29,808 nt of DNA from a virus, in IMG/VR virus record IMGVR_UViG_3300033571_006464, positions 1 through 29,808 of that record. One strand, written 5' to 3'. Positions 8,350 through 15,783 of the stretch are shown piece by piece. A program made the position numbers and the translations under genes. Positions within the stretch are counted from its first letter, which is position 1; each line of letters opens with the position of its first letter. The notes below the pieces were generated by a model. The model was given only the letters and a program-made list of their open reading frames with translations. It searched no databases and was not told where the DNA came from.

Positions 8350-9495
8350 ATGTCCAATGTATTAGATACAGAATTTGACGAATTTCTAGAAGAAGGAAAC
8401 GTTGTCACCGCTCACGCTAAACCAGGAGACCGTATGCAAAAATTACAGCACAGCACTCCTGGACAGGGTGCATCACCAGAAGAACTTGGTGGTTCTTCAA
8501 CAACTAAGCCAGAAGGTGATGAGATTGGCAAAAAAGCTTCTTCAAGAGTAAAGAAGTCATCTTCTAAAGTAAATGCTGGTGCAAAGTCACCAGACGGAAT
8601 GGCTCGCCTTCAAGGCTCAGCTCCTGGTCAAAAGGGAATGAGTGAGGAAGAAGAGCTAGATGATGAAGAGCTAATTTATGAAGCTCAAGAAGATGATGAA
8701 GAAGATGAAGATGAAGAGGATGAAAAGAAGGAAGATAAGAAAAAGTCTTCTAAAAAAGAAAAAACAGAAATGAAGGCTGAGGAAATTGATATTGATGTCT
8801 CTGAAGACCTCAATGCACTCTTCCATGGAGAAGAGCTTTCCGAGCACTTCATGCAGAAAGCCGCAACTATCTTTGAAGCTGCAGTAAAGGCAAAAGTAGT
8901 TGAAGAGCTAGAAAAGTTTGAAGCACTATACGAGCAAAGACTTCAAGAAGAAATTGAAGAAATTGCAGAGTCTCTTGAGACTCGTGTAGATGCACACCTT
9001 GATTATGTTGCCGAGCAGTGGATTTCTGAGAATTCACTTGCTATTGACAACGGCATCAAGACCGAAATTGCTGAAAGTCTAATGGCTGGTCTTGCAAATC
9101 TCTTTATGGAGAACAATATCAATCTTCCTGAAGAGCAACAAGATGTAGTTGCTGATATGGCAACTAAACTAGATGAAATGGAGGAAAAACTCAACGAACA
9201 GATTGAAATCAATGTTGAGCTAAACAAAGAAATCGGTTCCTATGTTAAAAATGGAATTATTGCAGAAGTATCCGAAGGTTTAGCAGAAACACAAAAAGAA
9301 AAGCTGTTCAACCTTGCAGAAGGTGTTGAGTTTATGAGTGAAGAATCTTTCCGTGAAAAGGTTGGAACCATTAAGGAAAATTATTTCCCTAAGGCTCAAT
9401 CAAATTATGTGGAAGACCTTGTTGAGAAAAATCAAGATTTTTACGAAGGACCAATGGCTGCTTATGTAAATGCAGTATCTAGATGGTCTAAGTGA
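8350..9495 (+). CDS. gp22: Prohead scaffold (core) protein gp22
   Basis: This should be the main internal scaffold, around which gp23 assembles and which gp21 later degrades. The C-terminal 230 residues are almost entirely helical and coiled-coil-like (EELEKFEALYEQRLQEEIEEIAESLE; MATKLDEMEEKLNEQIEINVELNKEI) and end in the conserved YVNAVSRWSK. At 381 residues it is over 100 longer than T4 gp22 (269). The excess is an N-terminal extension with two copies of a DxMxxLQxSxPGQ repeat (about 27-40 and 82-95) and a Glu/Asp run at about residues 98-125. It sits between the protease and the capsid gene. The assignment is firm from position and C-terminus; the role of the extension is unknown. Confidence 0.93.
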   Translation: MSNVLDTEFDEFLEEGNVVTAHAKPGDRMQKLQHSTPGQGASPEELGGSSTTKPEGDEIGKKASSRVKKSSSKVNAGAKSPDGMARLQGSAPGQKGMSEEEELDDEELIYEAQEDDEEDEDEEDEKKEDKKKSSKKEKTEMKAEEIDIDVSEDLNALFHGEELSEHFMQKAATIFEAAVKAKVVEELEKFEALYEQRLQEEIEEIAESLETRVDAHLDYVAEQWISENSLAIDNGIKTEIAESLMAGLANLFMENNINLPEEQQDVVADMATKLDEMEEKLNEQIEINVELNKEIGSYVKNGIIAEVSEGLAETQKEKLFNLAEGVEFMSEESFREKVGTIKENYFPKAQSNYVEDLVEKNQDFYEGPMAAYVNAVSRWSK

Positions 9496-9507
9496 TAATT
9501 TAGATTT

Positions 9508-9515
9508 TATAAATA
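9508..9515 (+). promoter_or_regulatory. Consensus late promoter TATAAATA for gp23
   Basis: This is the only exact match in the window to the T4 late consensus TATAAATA, and it serves the most highly expressed late gene. A second partial element, AAATAAAT, lies at 9532-9539. The gp23 ribosome-binding site AAGGAG ends 10 nt before the ATG. Confidence 0.85.
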
Positions 9516-9564
9516 TTTACAGATTCCTAACAAATAAATTTAACAACCAAGGAGTTTTACCCCA

Positions 9565-10956
9565 ATGTTTAATTCAGAACAACTACAAAGAAAGTGGGCT
9601 CCAATTCTTGAGCACACTGATCTTTCCCCAATTTCAGATAGACACCGTAAAGCAGTAACCGCAGTTCTACTTGAGAACCAAGAAGCTTTTCTTCGTGAAG
9701 AGCGTGGAGTTCTTTCAGAAGTTGCTGCTAACAGCACTGGTTCATTCACCTCTGGTGGTGCAGGTGCAGGCGCACATGGCTTCTCTGGCGGTGCTGCTGC
9801 TGGCGGTCCTGTTGCAGGTTTCGACCCAGTTCTAATCAGCCTAATCCGCCGTTCAATGCCTAAGCTAATTGCTTATGACATTTGCGGTGTTCAACCAATG
9901 AGCGGTCCTACTGGACTAATCTTCGCAATGCGTGCTCATCGTGGAACCGACCGTAATGGTGACGGCAACACTCCAAACGTATTCGATAACGAGACCTTCT
10001 TCAACGAAGTTCCTTCTGGTTTCTCTGCTGCTGGCGGTGCATACTCTGCTGCAACTGGCGAGACTGCAACCAATCCATCAGTTCTAAACGCTGCTTCTCC
10101 TGGCAACTATGCTGCAGTAGGTGGTATGAATACCAACTCTGCTGAAGCTCTAGGCGAATCAGGTTCTGAGTTCCGTGAAATGAGCTTCGGAATCGAGAAA
10201 GTAACTGTAACAGCAAAGAGCCGTGCTCTAAAAGCTGAGTACACCCTAGAACTAGCACAAGACCTCAAGGCTATCCATGGTCTTGATGCTGAGACTGAGC
10301 TTGCAAATATTCTCTCAACAGAGATTCTTGCAGAAATCAACCGTGAAGTAGTTCGTACAATCTACGTAACTGCTAAGCCTGGTGCTCAGAACAACGTAGC
10401 TAATGCTGGTTCTTTTGACCTCGACGTTGATTCCAACGGTCGTTGGTCTGTAGAGAAGTGGAAGGGACTCATGTTCCAAATCGAGCGTGATGCAAACGCA
10501 ATCGGCCACTCAACTCGTAGAGGAAAGGGTAACTTCCTAATCTGTTCTGCAGACGTAGCAAGTGCTCTAGCTGCTGCTAAGCTTCTCGACTACACCCCAC
10601 TTCTAAATCCAAACGAGACTCCAGATGACACTGCATCTACTCTCGCTGGTACAATCAACGGTCGTATCAAGGTATATGTTGACCCATATTCCGCAAACAT
10701 CTCTAACGACCATTATTATGTAATGGGTTATAAGGGAACCAATGCATACGATGCAGGTCTCTTCTACTGCCCATACGTTCCTCTCCAGATGGTTCGTTCC
10801 ATCGGTCAGGACACCTTCCAGCCTAAGATTGGCTTCAAGACCCGCTACGGCATGGTCGCAAACCCATTCGCTGGTGGAATCACTCAGCGTTCTGGCGCTC
10901 TAACTGCAAACGACAACGTTTACTACAGAAGAACCAGAGTTCTAAACCTAATGTGA
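9565..10956 (+). CDS. gp23: Major capsid protein gp23
   Basis: This HK97-fold protein forms the capsid hexamers. The block RRSMPKLIAYDICGVQPM followed by SGPTGLIFAMRAHR is the signature of T4-family gp23. At 463 residues it is shorter than T4 gp23 (521) and typical of cyanomyoviruses. The probable gp21 maturation site is L50-S51-E52, matching the T4 (L/I)-X-E rule, which would leave a mature protein of 411 residues starting VAANSTG. A Gly/Ala-rich stretch (about 60-83) follows the cut. Codon use differs visibly from neighbours: many C-ending codons and higher GC, as expected for the most abundant protein. The gene has its own late promoter and a strong terminator. Confidence 0.98.
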   Translation: MFNSEQLQRKWAPILEHTDLSPISDRHRKAVTAVLLENQEAFLREERGVLSEVAANSTGSFTSGGAGAGAHGFSGGAAAGGPVAGFDPVLISLIRRSMPKLIAYDICGVQPMSGPTGLIFAMRAHRGTDRNGDGNTPNVFDNETFFNEVPSGFSAAGGAYSAATGETATNPSVLNAASPGNYAAVGGMNTNSAEALGESGSEFREMSFGIEKVTVTAKSRALKAEYTLELAQDLKAIHGLDAETELANILSTEILAEINREVVRTIYVTAKPGAQNNVANAGSFDLDVDSNGRWSVEKWKGLMFQIERDANAIGHSTRRGKGNFLICSADVASALAAAKLLDYTPLLNPNETPDDTASTLAGTINGRIKVYVDPYSANISNDHYYVMGYKGTNAYDAGLFYCPYVPLQMVRSIGQDTFQPKIGFKTRYGMVANPFAGGITQRSGALTANDNVYYRRTRVLNLM

Positions 10957-10973
10957 GTTAAATCACAAATAAC

Positions 10974-11003
10974 AAAAGGGGAGCCTTCGGGCTCCTTTTT
11001 TTG
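10974..11003 (+). terminator. Rho-independent terminator after gp23
   Basis: The stem GGAGCC (10980-10985) pairs with GGCTCC (10990-10995) around a TTCG tetraloop, is extended by two G-T pairs, and is followed by eight T. It ends the capsid operon and separates the late virion block from gp3-uvsY-uvsW. Confidence 0.93.
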
Positions 11004-11026
11004 TACCTAAATAAAAATAAAACGTC

Positions 11027-11563
11027 ATGGCAGCTAATTTTATTAATAATTCTGCTTGTCCAGTAAACTTTTTATCTGGAGTAGGATTTCAATTTCAACT
11101 AGTAAAATATCCTAAAGTATCTTTTTATTGTCAGTCTGCTAATGTCCCTTCAATAAATTTAGCAGTAGCAGTTCAATCTACTAGATGGAATGCAGTACCC
11201 CATCCTGGAGATGAAATTTCATTTGATGATTTAAATATAAGATTTTTAGTAGATGAAAAGTTACAAAATTACTCTACAATTCATAACTGGGTTAAAAATT
11301 TAGGTCATCCAGAATATGGGGGAGAAGTTAATGAATTACCAGGAGAAGATATTAATGATAAAACTTATAGTGATGGAATTCTGTTTATATTAGATTCAAA
11401 CTTTAAAAGAAAATTCAAAGTTGTATTTAAAGACATGTTTCCAGTAAGTATAGGTGGATTAAATTTTGATTCTACTTACACAGACACAGAATATTTTGCA
11501 GTTGACGCAACTTTCAAGTATACTATATACGATATCTACGACATTAATGACAAGAAACTATGA
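11027..11563 (+). CDS. gp3: Tail completion / sheath stabiliser protein gp3
   Basis: This 178-residue protein is nearly the size of T4 gp3 (176), which caps the finished tail tube. The sequence looks like a tube-fold relative of gp19: an N-terminal F-x-L-V-K strand, SANVPSINLAVAVQSTRWNAVPHPGDEISFDDLNIRFLVDE, and a C-terminal FAVDATFKYTIYDIYDI strand. It follows gp23 in the order I know from cyanomyoviruses. The ATG is preceded by only an A/T-rich leader with a weak late-like element (TAAATAAA, 11008-11015). The stop overlaps the uvsY start (ATGA). gp3 is the best call; another tail-terminator name is possible. Confidence 0.75.
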   Translation: MAANFINNSACPVNFLSGVGFQFQLVKYPKVSFYCQSANVPSINLAVAVQSTRWNAVPHPGDEISFDDLNIRFLVDEKLQNYSTIHNWVKNLGHPEYGGEVNELPGEDINDKTYSDGILFILDSNFKRKFKVVFKDMFPVSIGGLNFDSTYTDTEYFAVDATFKYTIYDIYDINDKKL

Positions 11564-11991
11564 TTGATATTGACTTTATTAAGGATCATTGGGCTCAAGA
11601 CTCCAAGATGGATGAAGACCTACTCGATCACGAATCTATTAAAATTCCACAATTACATAGCAAGTATTTAAATTGGCTCTCTGATGTAAGACTTATTAAA
11701 ATTAAAAAAGAACAAGATTACAAAAAATTGCTCAAACAAAAATTTGAATATTATACTGGAAAATCAGATGCAGAAGTATACAAACAAAAACCATTTGATT
11801 TAAAAATACTTAAACAAGATGTTCAACTTTATATTGAATCGGACGATGAAATTCAGTCATCTTTAAATAAACTAAATTATTATAAAGAAATGATATTTTT
11901 ATTAGAAAATATTCTGAGTAATATTAGTACTAGAGGATTTCAAATTAAAAATAGTATTGATTGGCAAAAATTCATGCAAGGAACTATTTAA
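11560..11991 (+). CDS. uvsY: Recombination mediator UvsY
   Basis: UvsY loads the UvsX recombinase on gp32-coated single-stranded DNA. At 143 residues it matches T4 UvsY (137). It begins MIDIDFIKDHWAQDSKMD and is Lys/Glu-rich and helical throughout, with SKYLNWLSDVRLIKIKKEQDYKKLLKQKFEYYTGKSD as the conserved core. The start overlaps the gp3 stop and its own stop overlaps the uvsW start (TAATG), so gp3-uvsY-uvsW should be one translationally coupled unit. Confident from sequence style and order. Confidence 0.92.
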   Translation: MIDIDFIKDHWAQDSKMDEDLLDHESIKIPQLHSKYLNWLSDVRLIKIKKEQDYKKLLKQKFEYYTGKSDAEVYKQKPFDLKILKQDVQLYIESDDEIQSSLNKLNYYKEMIFLLENILSNISTRGFQIKNSIDWQKFMQGTI

Positions 11992-13460
11992 TGGCAGACG
12001 TTATTATCCAGAAAAAGAACGAAACATATTTAACCGTAGAATGTGAACCACATATTAAATATGAGTTATCTGAATACTTCACATTTGATGTTCCAAATGC
12101 AAAATTTATGCCCCAATTTAAAAACAGATTGTGGGATGGAAAAATAAAACTATTCAGTCCAATGGATGGATCAATCTATTGTGGACTTTATAGTTATCTT
12201 ACAGAGTGGCTATGTAGTAGGGGATATACATATCTCGATAAAGAAAATAAATTTTATGGAATGCCATCTGAGTCTTCTCATGATATAACTCCAGAAGGTC
12301 TTGTTGATTATGTAAAAACTTTAAATATTCCATTTAAAGTTAGAGACTATCAATACAAAGCAATATATCAAGCATTAAAAGATCAAAGAAAATTATTGCT
12401 TTCTCCTACTGCTTCTGGAAAATCTTTGATGATATATTCTATCGTTAGATATTACACAGATAAAAATTATAGAACTTTAATTATAGTTCCCACCACATCT
12501 CTTGTAGAACAATTAACTAAAGATTTTACTGAGTATGGTTGGAATTCAGATCATTATTGTCATAAAATTTATGCTGGAAAATTAAAGCAATCTACTAAAC
12601 CAGTTACAATAACAACCTGGCAATCAATATATAAAATGCCAAAAACTTGGTATGAAACTTATGATGTTGTTATTGGAGATGAAGCTCATCAATTCAAAGC
12701 TAAGTCTTTAATTGGTATTATGACAAAGTTGCACAACTGTAAGCATAGAATTGGATTCACTGGAACCCTAGATGGGACGAACGTAAACCAGCTAGTTTTG
12801 GAGGGATTATTTGGTCCAGTGAATAAAGTCATCAAAACTAAAAAATTAATTGAAAAAGGATACCTTTCTAATTTAAAGATAAACATACTTTTATTGCAAC
12901 ATGGGTATTCGTCATTTGAGTCGTATCAAGAGGAAATAGACTATATTTGTCGTCATGAAAGACGAAACAAATATATTAAAAATCTTGCTACAAATCAGAA
13001 TGGAAATACTTTGGTATTATTTTCCATGGTAGAAAAGCATGGTAGAGTGCTGTACGATTTAATAAATAGTGAAGTAGGTTCCACTAGAAAAGTATTCTTT
13101 GTATATGGTGGTGTTGATACAGAAGAAAGAGAATTGATTCGCTCTTTAACAGAAAAAGAAACTGATGCCATCATTATTGCTTCTTACGGTACATTTTCCA
13201 CTGGGATTAACATAAAAAATTTACACAATGTTATTTTTGCTTCTCCTTCCAAATCAAGAATTAGAAATTTACAATCTATAGGTAGAGTTCTAAGAAAGGG
13301 TGAAAATAAATCAAAAGCTAAATTGTTTGATATTGCTGATGATTTTTCAAAAGGAGAAAAGAGAAATTATACATTAAATCATTTAATTGAACGAATTAAA
13401 ACCTATTCACAGGAAAACTTTGAATATGAAATAATTCCCATAAACTTTAGTAAAGAATAA
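11991..13460 (+). CDS. uvsW: DNA/RNA helicase UvsW
   Basis: UvsW is an SF2 helicase that unwinds R-loops and branched DNA, switching replication from origin- to recombination-dependent. Visible motifs are motif I SPTASGKS (138-145), motif II DEAH (230-233), motif III GFTGTLDG and motif VI QSIGRVLRKGE. The start is placed at the ATG of the TAATG overlap with uvsY, giving 489 residues; an in-frame TTG 30 nt upstream would lie inside uvsY and adds nothing conserved. T4 UvsW is 503 residues. The N-terminus (MADVIIQKKNETYLTVECEPHIKYEL) is the small DNA-binding domain of the family. Confidence 0.95.
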   Translation: MADVIIQKKNETYLTVECEPHIKYELSEYFTFDVPNAKFMPQFKNRLWDGKIKLFSPMDGSIYCGLYSYLTEWLCSRGYTYLDKENKFYGMPSESSHDITPEGLVDYVKTLNIPFKVRDYQYKAIYQALKDQRKLLLSPTASGKSLMIYSIVRYYTDKNYRTLIIVPTTSLVEQLTKDFTEYGWNSDHYCHKIYAGKLKQSTKPVTITTWQSIYKMPKTWYETYDVVIGDEAHQFKAKSLIGIMTKLHNCKHRIGFTGTLDGTNVNQLVLEGLFGPVNKVIKTKKLIEKGYLSNLKINILLLQHGYSSFESYQEEIDYICRHERRNKYIKNLATNQNGNTLVLFSMVEKHGRVLYDLINSEVGSTRKVFFVYGGVDTEERELIRSLTEKETDAIIIASYGTFSTGINIKNLHNVIFASPSKSRIRNLQSIGRVLRKGENKSKAKLFDIADDFSKGEKRNYTLNHLIERIKTYSQENFEYEIIPINFSKE

Positions 13461-13463
13461 ACT

Positions 13464-13862
13464 ATGGATGATTTTTACGGAATTTTAAAATTAGTAGACG
13501 GAACAGAACTAGTAGGTAATGTACTTCCTTGCGAAGATAAGGATGGTTTCATTATTGAAAATCCATTTGAAGTTCTGGTAGAAAATGTAATGACTCCTTC
13601 AGGGGAAATGTATAAGGTTGATTTACGAGCCTGGATTAAATTTTCAAAAGAAGATATATTTTTTATTGAAAAACAAAAAGTATTTACCGTTGCAGAAGCA
13701 GATGAGAAAATCCTAAGACTTTATAGAAGCACTCTAAAAAAGTATCTAAACCAATCAGATAACAATAGAGTTTCTTTAGATAAAGAATTAGGATTTAAAA
13801 ATAAAATTAATGAAGCAAGAGAACTATTGGAGAAGTCCTTTAAACTTAATATAGATATTTAA
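13464..13862 (+). CDS. Hypothetical protein, possible Sm-like fold
   Basis: This 132-residue protein has no name I can give. Residues 3-45 (FYGILKLVDGTELVGNVL, then DGFIIENPFEVLVENV) follow the Sm/LSm-like pattern: a strand, a DGTEL turn, a strand ending V/L, a short gap and an NP-containing strand. Further short strands (MYKVDLRAWIKF; IFFIEKQKVFTV) would complete a small barrel. The last 50 residues are helical and basic. It starts 3 nt after uvsW and probably shares its transcript. The 121-residue gene at 25210 has the same N-terminal pattern. An RNA-binding role is a hypothesis only. Confidence 0.8.
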   Translation: MDDFYGILKLVDGTELVGNVLPCEDKDGFIIENPFEVLVENVMTPSGEMYKVDLRAWIKFSKEDIFFIEKQKVFTVAEADEKILRLYRSTLKKYLNQSDNNRVSLDKELGFKNKINEARELLEKSFKLNIDI

Positions 13863-13909
13863 GTAATATTCTGACCCTTAACAGAGTCATTATACACAAA
13901 TCCAGAGGT

Positions 13910-13942
13910 CTTGTCAAGGGGGTATTGCAAATCCTTGACAAG
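13910..13942. repeat. Perfect 10-bp inverted repeat (candidate operator) at the gp55 promoter
   Basis: CTTGTCAAGG (13910-13919) and CCTTGACAAG (13933-13942) are exact reverse complements separated by 13 nt. Each arm also contains a near-palindromic CTTGNCAAG, centres 24 bp apart. The candidate -35 hexamer lies between the arms. There is no T-tract after it, so it is not a terminator. Confidence 0.75.
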
Positions 13943-13953
13943 TGTGTTAAACT
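13925..13953 (+). promoter_or_regulatory. Candidate sigma70-like promoter for gp55-gp47-gp46
   Basis: TTGCAA (13925-13930), a 17-nt spacer and TAAACT (13948-13953) lie 30 nt before the gp55 ATG, in the only sizeable gap (120 nt) of this region. The same -10 with GCTAAACTAC-like context occurs at 25175. A TTGACA at 13935 is too close to this -10 to be its -35. The rest of the gap (13863-13909) shows nothing else clear. Confidence 0.55.
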
Positions 13954-13982
13954 ACTAACAGTTGAATAGAAGTTTATTTTGA

Positions 13983-14459
13983 ATGAAGAAAAAAGAACAC
14001 TACGTAAATAACAAAGATTTTTTAGATGCTTTAGTTGTTTATAGAAATGAAGTAAAAAAATCAGTAGAAGAAGGAAGGAACAAGCCAAAAGTTCCAAACT
14101 ATGTTGGAGAGTGTTTTCTTAAGATTGCAACCCACCTTTCGTATCGTCCTAACTTTGTGAACTATATGTTCAAAGATGATATGATTTGTGATGGTATTGA
14201 AAATTGTCTTCAATATATTGACAACTTTGACCCAGAAAAATCTACTAACCCCTTTGCATATTTTACTCAAATTATTTACTTTGCATTTCTAAGAAGAATT
14301 CAAAAAGAAAAGAAACAGCTTGAAATCAAATCTAAACTATTAGAACGTTCTGGATTTGATGAAGTATTTGCTGCAGATGACTCTATTATGGGATTTAATA
14401 TGTCTGATATGAACAGCATCAAAGAAAACTTAGAATATCGTAATTACAACAACCGATGA
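13983..14459 (+). CDS. gp55: Late-transcription sigma factor gp55
   Basis: gp55 replaces the host sigma factor to direct RNA polymerase to the TATAAATA late promoters seen across the virion genes. At 158 residues it is shorter than T4 gp55 (185). The sigma region 2 segment is clear: NYMFKDDMICDGIENCLQ, YIDNFDPEKSTNPFAYF and TQIIYFAFLRRIQKEKKQ (about residues 57-120). The C-terminus is polar (SDMNSIKENLEYRNYNNR) and I see no hydrophobic/acidic sliding-clamp-binding tail of the kind T4 gp55 carries. The ribosome-binding site is weak. Its stop overlaps the gp47 start by 4 nt. Confidence 0.92.
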   Translation: MKKKEHYVNNKDFLDALVVYRNEVKKSVEEGRNKPKVPNYVGECFLKIATHLSYRPNFVNYMFKDDMICDGIENCLQYIDNFDPEKSTNPFAYFTQIIYFAFLRRIQKEKKQLEIKSKLLERSGFDEVFAADDSIMGFNMSDMNSIKENLEYRNYNNR

Positions 14460-15508
14460 ACGCAGCTATTATTACAGACCAACATTTGGATGGAAGAAAA
14501 GGGTCTCAAGCTTTTTGGGACTTTTTCATGAAATTCTATAATGAAATATTTTTTCCTACACTTGAAAAAAACAATATAAAAATTTTGTTTGATTTAGGAG
14601 ATACTTTTGATAACAGAAAAAATATAGATTTTGCTGCTTGGTCTAGAATTAAAACTCAATATTATGATAGATTGCAAGAACTAGGTGTTCAAGTTCATAT
14701 GATTGTTGGTAATCATACTGCATATTATAAGAACACTAATAGAATTAATACTCCAAGTTTATTATTAAATTCTTATGATAATATCACAATATACGATGAA
14801 ATTTGTGATATTGATATTCTAGGTAATACCATTACAATGATTCCTTGGATTAATTCCGAAAATCAATCTAAAGTTATGTCTCATCTACAAAATACTAAAT
14901 CTCAAGTATTGATGGGACATTTAGAAATTACTGGATTTGAAGCACACCCAGGACATGTTTTTGAAGGTGGATTAGATAGAAGTATTTTCTCTAAATTTCC
15001 TCAAGTTTTTTCTGGTCACTTTCACCACAAATCAAGAGCAGAAAACATCTATTATCTAGGAAATCCTTATGAAATTACTTGGAGTGATTATAATGAAGAA
15101 AGAGGATTTCATTTGTATGATTTAGATACTAGGAAATTAAAATTTATAAGAAACACATTTAGAATGTTTAAAAAGTTCTACTATGATGATAATAAAACTG
15201 ATTATCTTTACGTAGACTTAACTGAATACAAAGATTCTTATGTTAAAGTAATTGTAGAAAATAAATCAGACTCTTACATGTTTGATAAAGTAGTTGAAAA
15301 ATTTTATTCTGTTGGCGTACATGATTTAAAAATAATTGAAGACAATTCAATGTTTAATTCTGATAGTGACGACACAGAAAGTATCGAGCATGAAGATACA
15401 CTAACTACACTACAAAGATACATAGAAGAAATGAAAGATAATTATGACAAGTCAAACTTGAAATCAATTATCAAATCAATATACATAGAAGCATGTGAAA
15501 TACAATAA
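14456..15508 (+). CDS. gp47: Recombination endonuclease subunit gp47 (Mre11-like)
   Basis: This nuclease subunit of the gp46/gp47 complex resects DNA ends for recombination-dependent replication. Calcineurin-type phosphoesterase motifs appear in order: TDQHLDGR (residues 7-14), LGDTFDNRKN (about 46-55), GNHTAYYKNTN, GHLEITGFEAHPGH and SGHFHHKS. These provide the two-metal site of the Mre11/SbcD family. Length 350 against 339 in T4. It overlaps gp55 upstream (ATGA) and its last base overlaps the start of the next gene, indicating one coupled operon. Confidence 0.96.
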   Translation: MNAAIITDQHLDGRKGSQAFWDFFMKFYNEIFFPTLEKNNIKILFDLGDTFDNRKNIDFAAWSRIKTQYYDRLQELGVQVHMIVGNHTAYYKNTNRINTPSLLLNSYDNITIYDEICDIDILGNTITMIPWINSENQSKVMSHLQNTKSQVLMGHLEITGFEAHPGHVFEGGLDRSIFSKFPQVFSGHFHHKSRAENIYYLGNPYEITWSDYNEERGFHLYDLDTRKLKFIRNTFRMFKKFYYDDNKTDYLYVDLTEYKDSYVKVIVENKSDSYMFDKVVEKFYSVGVHDLKIIEDNSMFNSDSDDTESIEHEDTLTTLQRYIEEMKDNYDKSNLKSIIKSIYIEACEIQ

Positions 15509-15783
15509 TGTACATTCTAACACTCAAAGGAAGAAAACATGAAGGTGCATATGCAGTAGAAACTTCTGATGGATGTAAAGTTCTTCAGCTTTTTGTTGAC
15601 TGCGATGATGCATTTCGTTATATTGGGCTGTTGGAAGCAGATGGATTTCCAGAAATGGAATCTTTAGAAATAGAAGAAGAAGATGCTATTGCAGCATGTG
15701 AGAATTTCGGCTATAATTACTGTGTTATTACCCCTGAAGATTTCGTAATTCCTCCAGAGACTGTTAGTTATGATTTTATTTAA
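15508..15783 (+). CDS. DUF3110-like protein between gp47 and gp46
   Basis: This 91-residue protein resembles DUF3110, a small family I know mainly from cyanobacteria and plastids. The pattern is EGAYAVE, then VLQLFVDCDDAFRYIGLLEADGFPEMESLEIE, then an acidic helix and a Tyr/Cys strand. The 'F.d.dDA.Ry..lLea..FP' core is the family hallmark as I remember it. Biochemical function is unknown. It overlaps gp47 by 1 nt and gp46 by 14 nt, so it is made together with the recombination nuclease. Physical association with gp46/47 is a guess from position. Confidence 0.8.
   Translation: MYILTLKGRKHEGAYAVETSDGCKVLQLFVDCDDAFRYIGLLEADGFPEMESLEIEEEDAIAACENFGYNYCVITPEDFVIPPETVSYDFI

Noticed and set aside
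10001-10340. Minus-strand frames of 77-85 codons opposite gp23
   Set aside because: Gln/Leu- and Ser/Ala-rich shadows of a highly biased capsid gene, without initiation signals.
11008-11018. Late promoter for gp3 (TAAATAAAAA)
   Set aside because: Resembles the late octamer only partly and is a common A/T-rich string; kept as a remark in the gp3 entry, not as a promoter.
13871-13896. Alternative promoter CTGACC ... TATACA before gp55
   Set aside because: Spacer is only 14 nt and the -35 match is poor; the TTGCAA/TAAACT pair with 17 nt is better.
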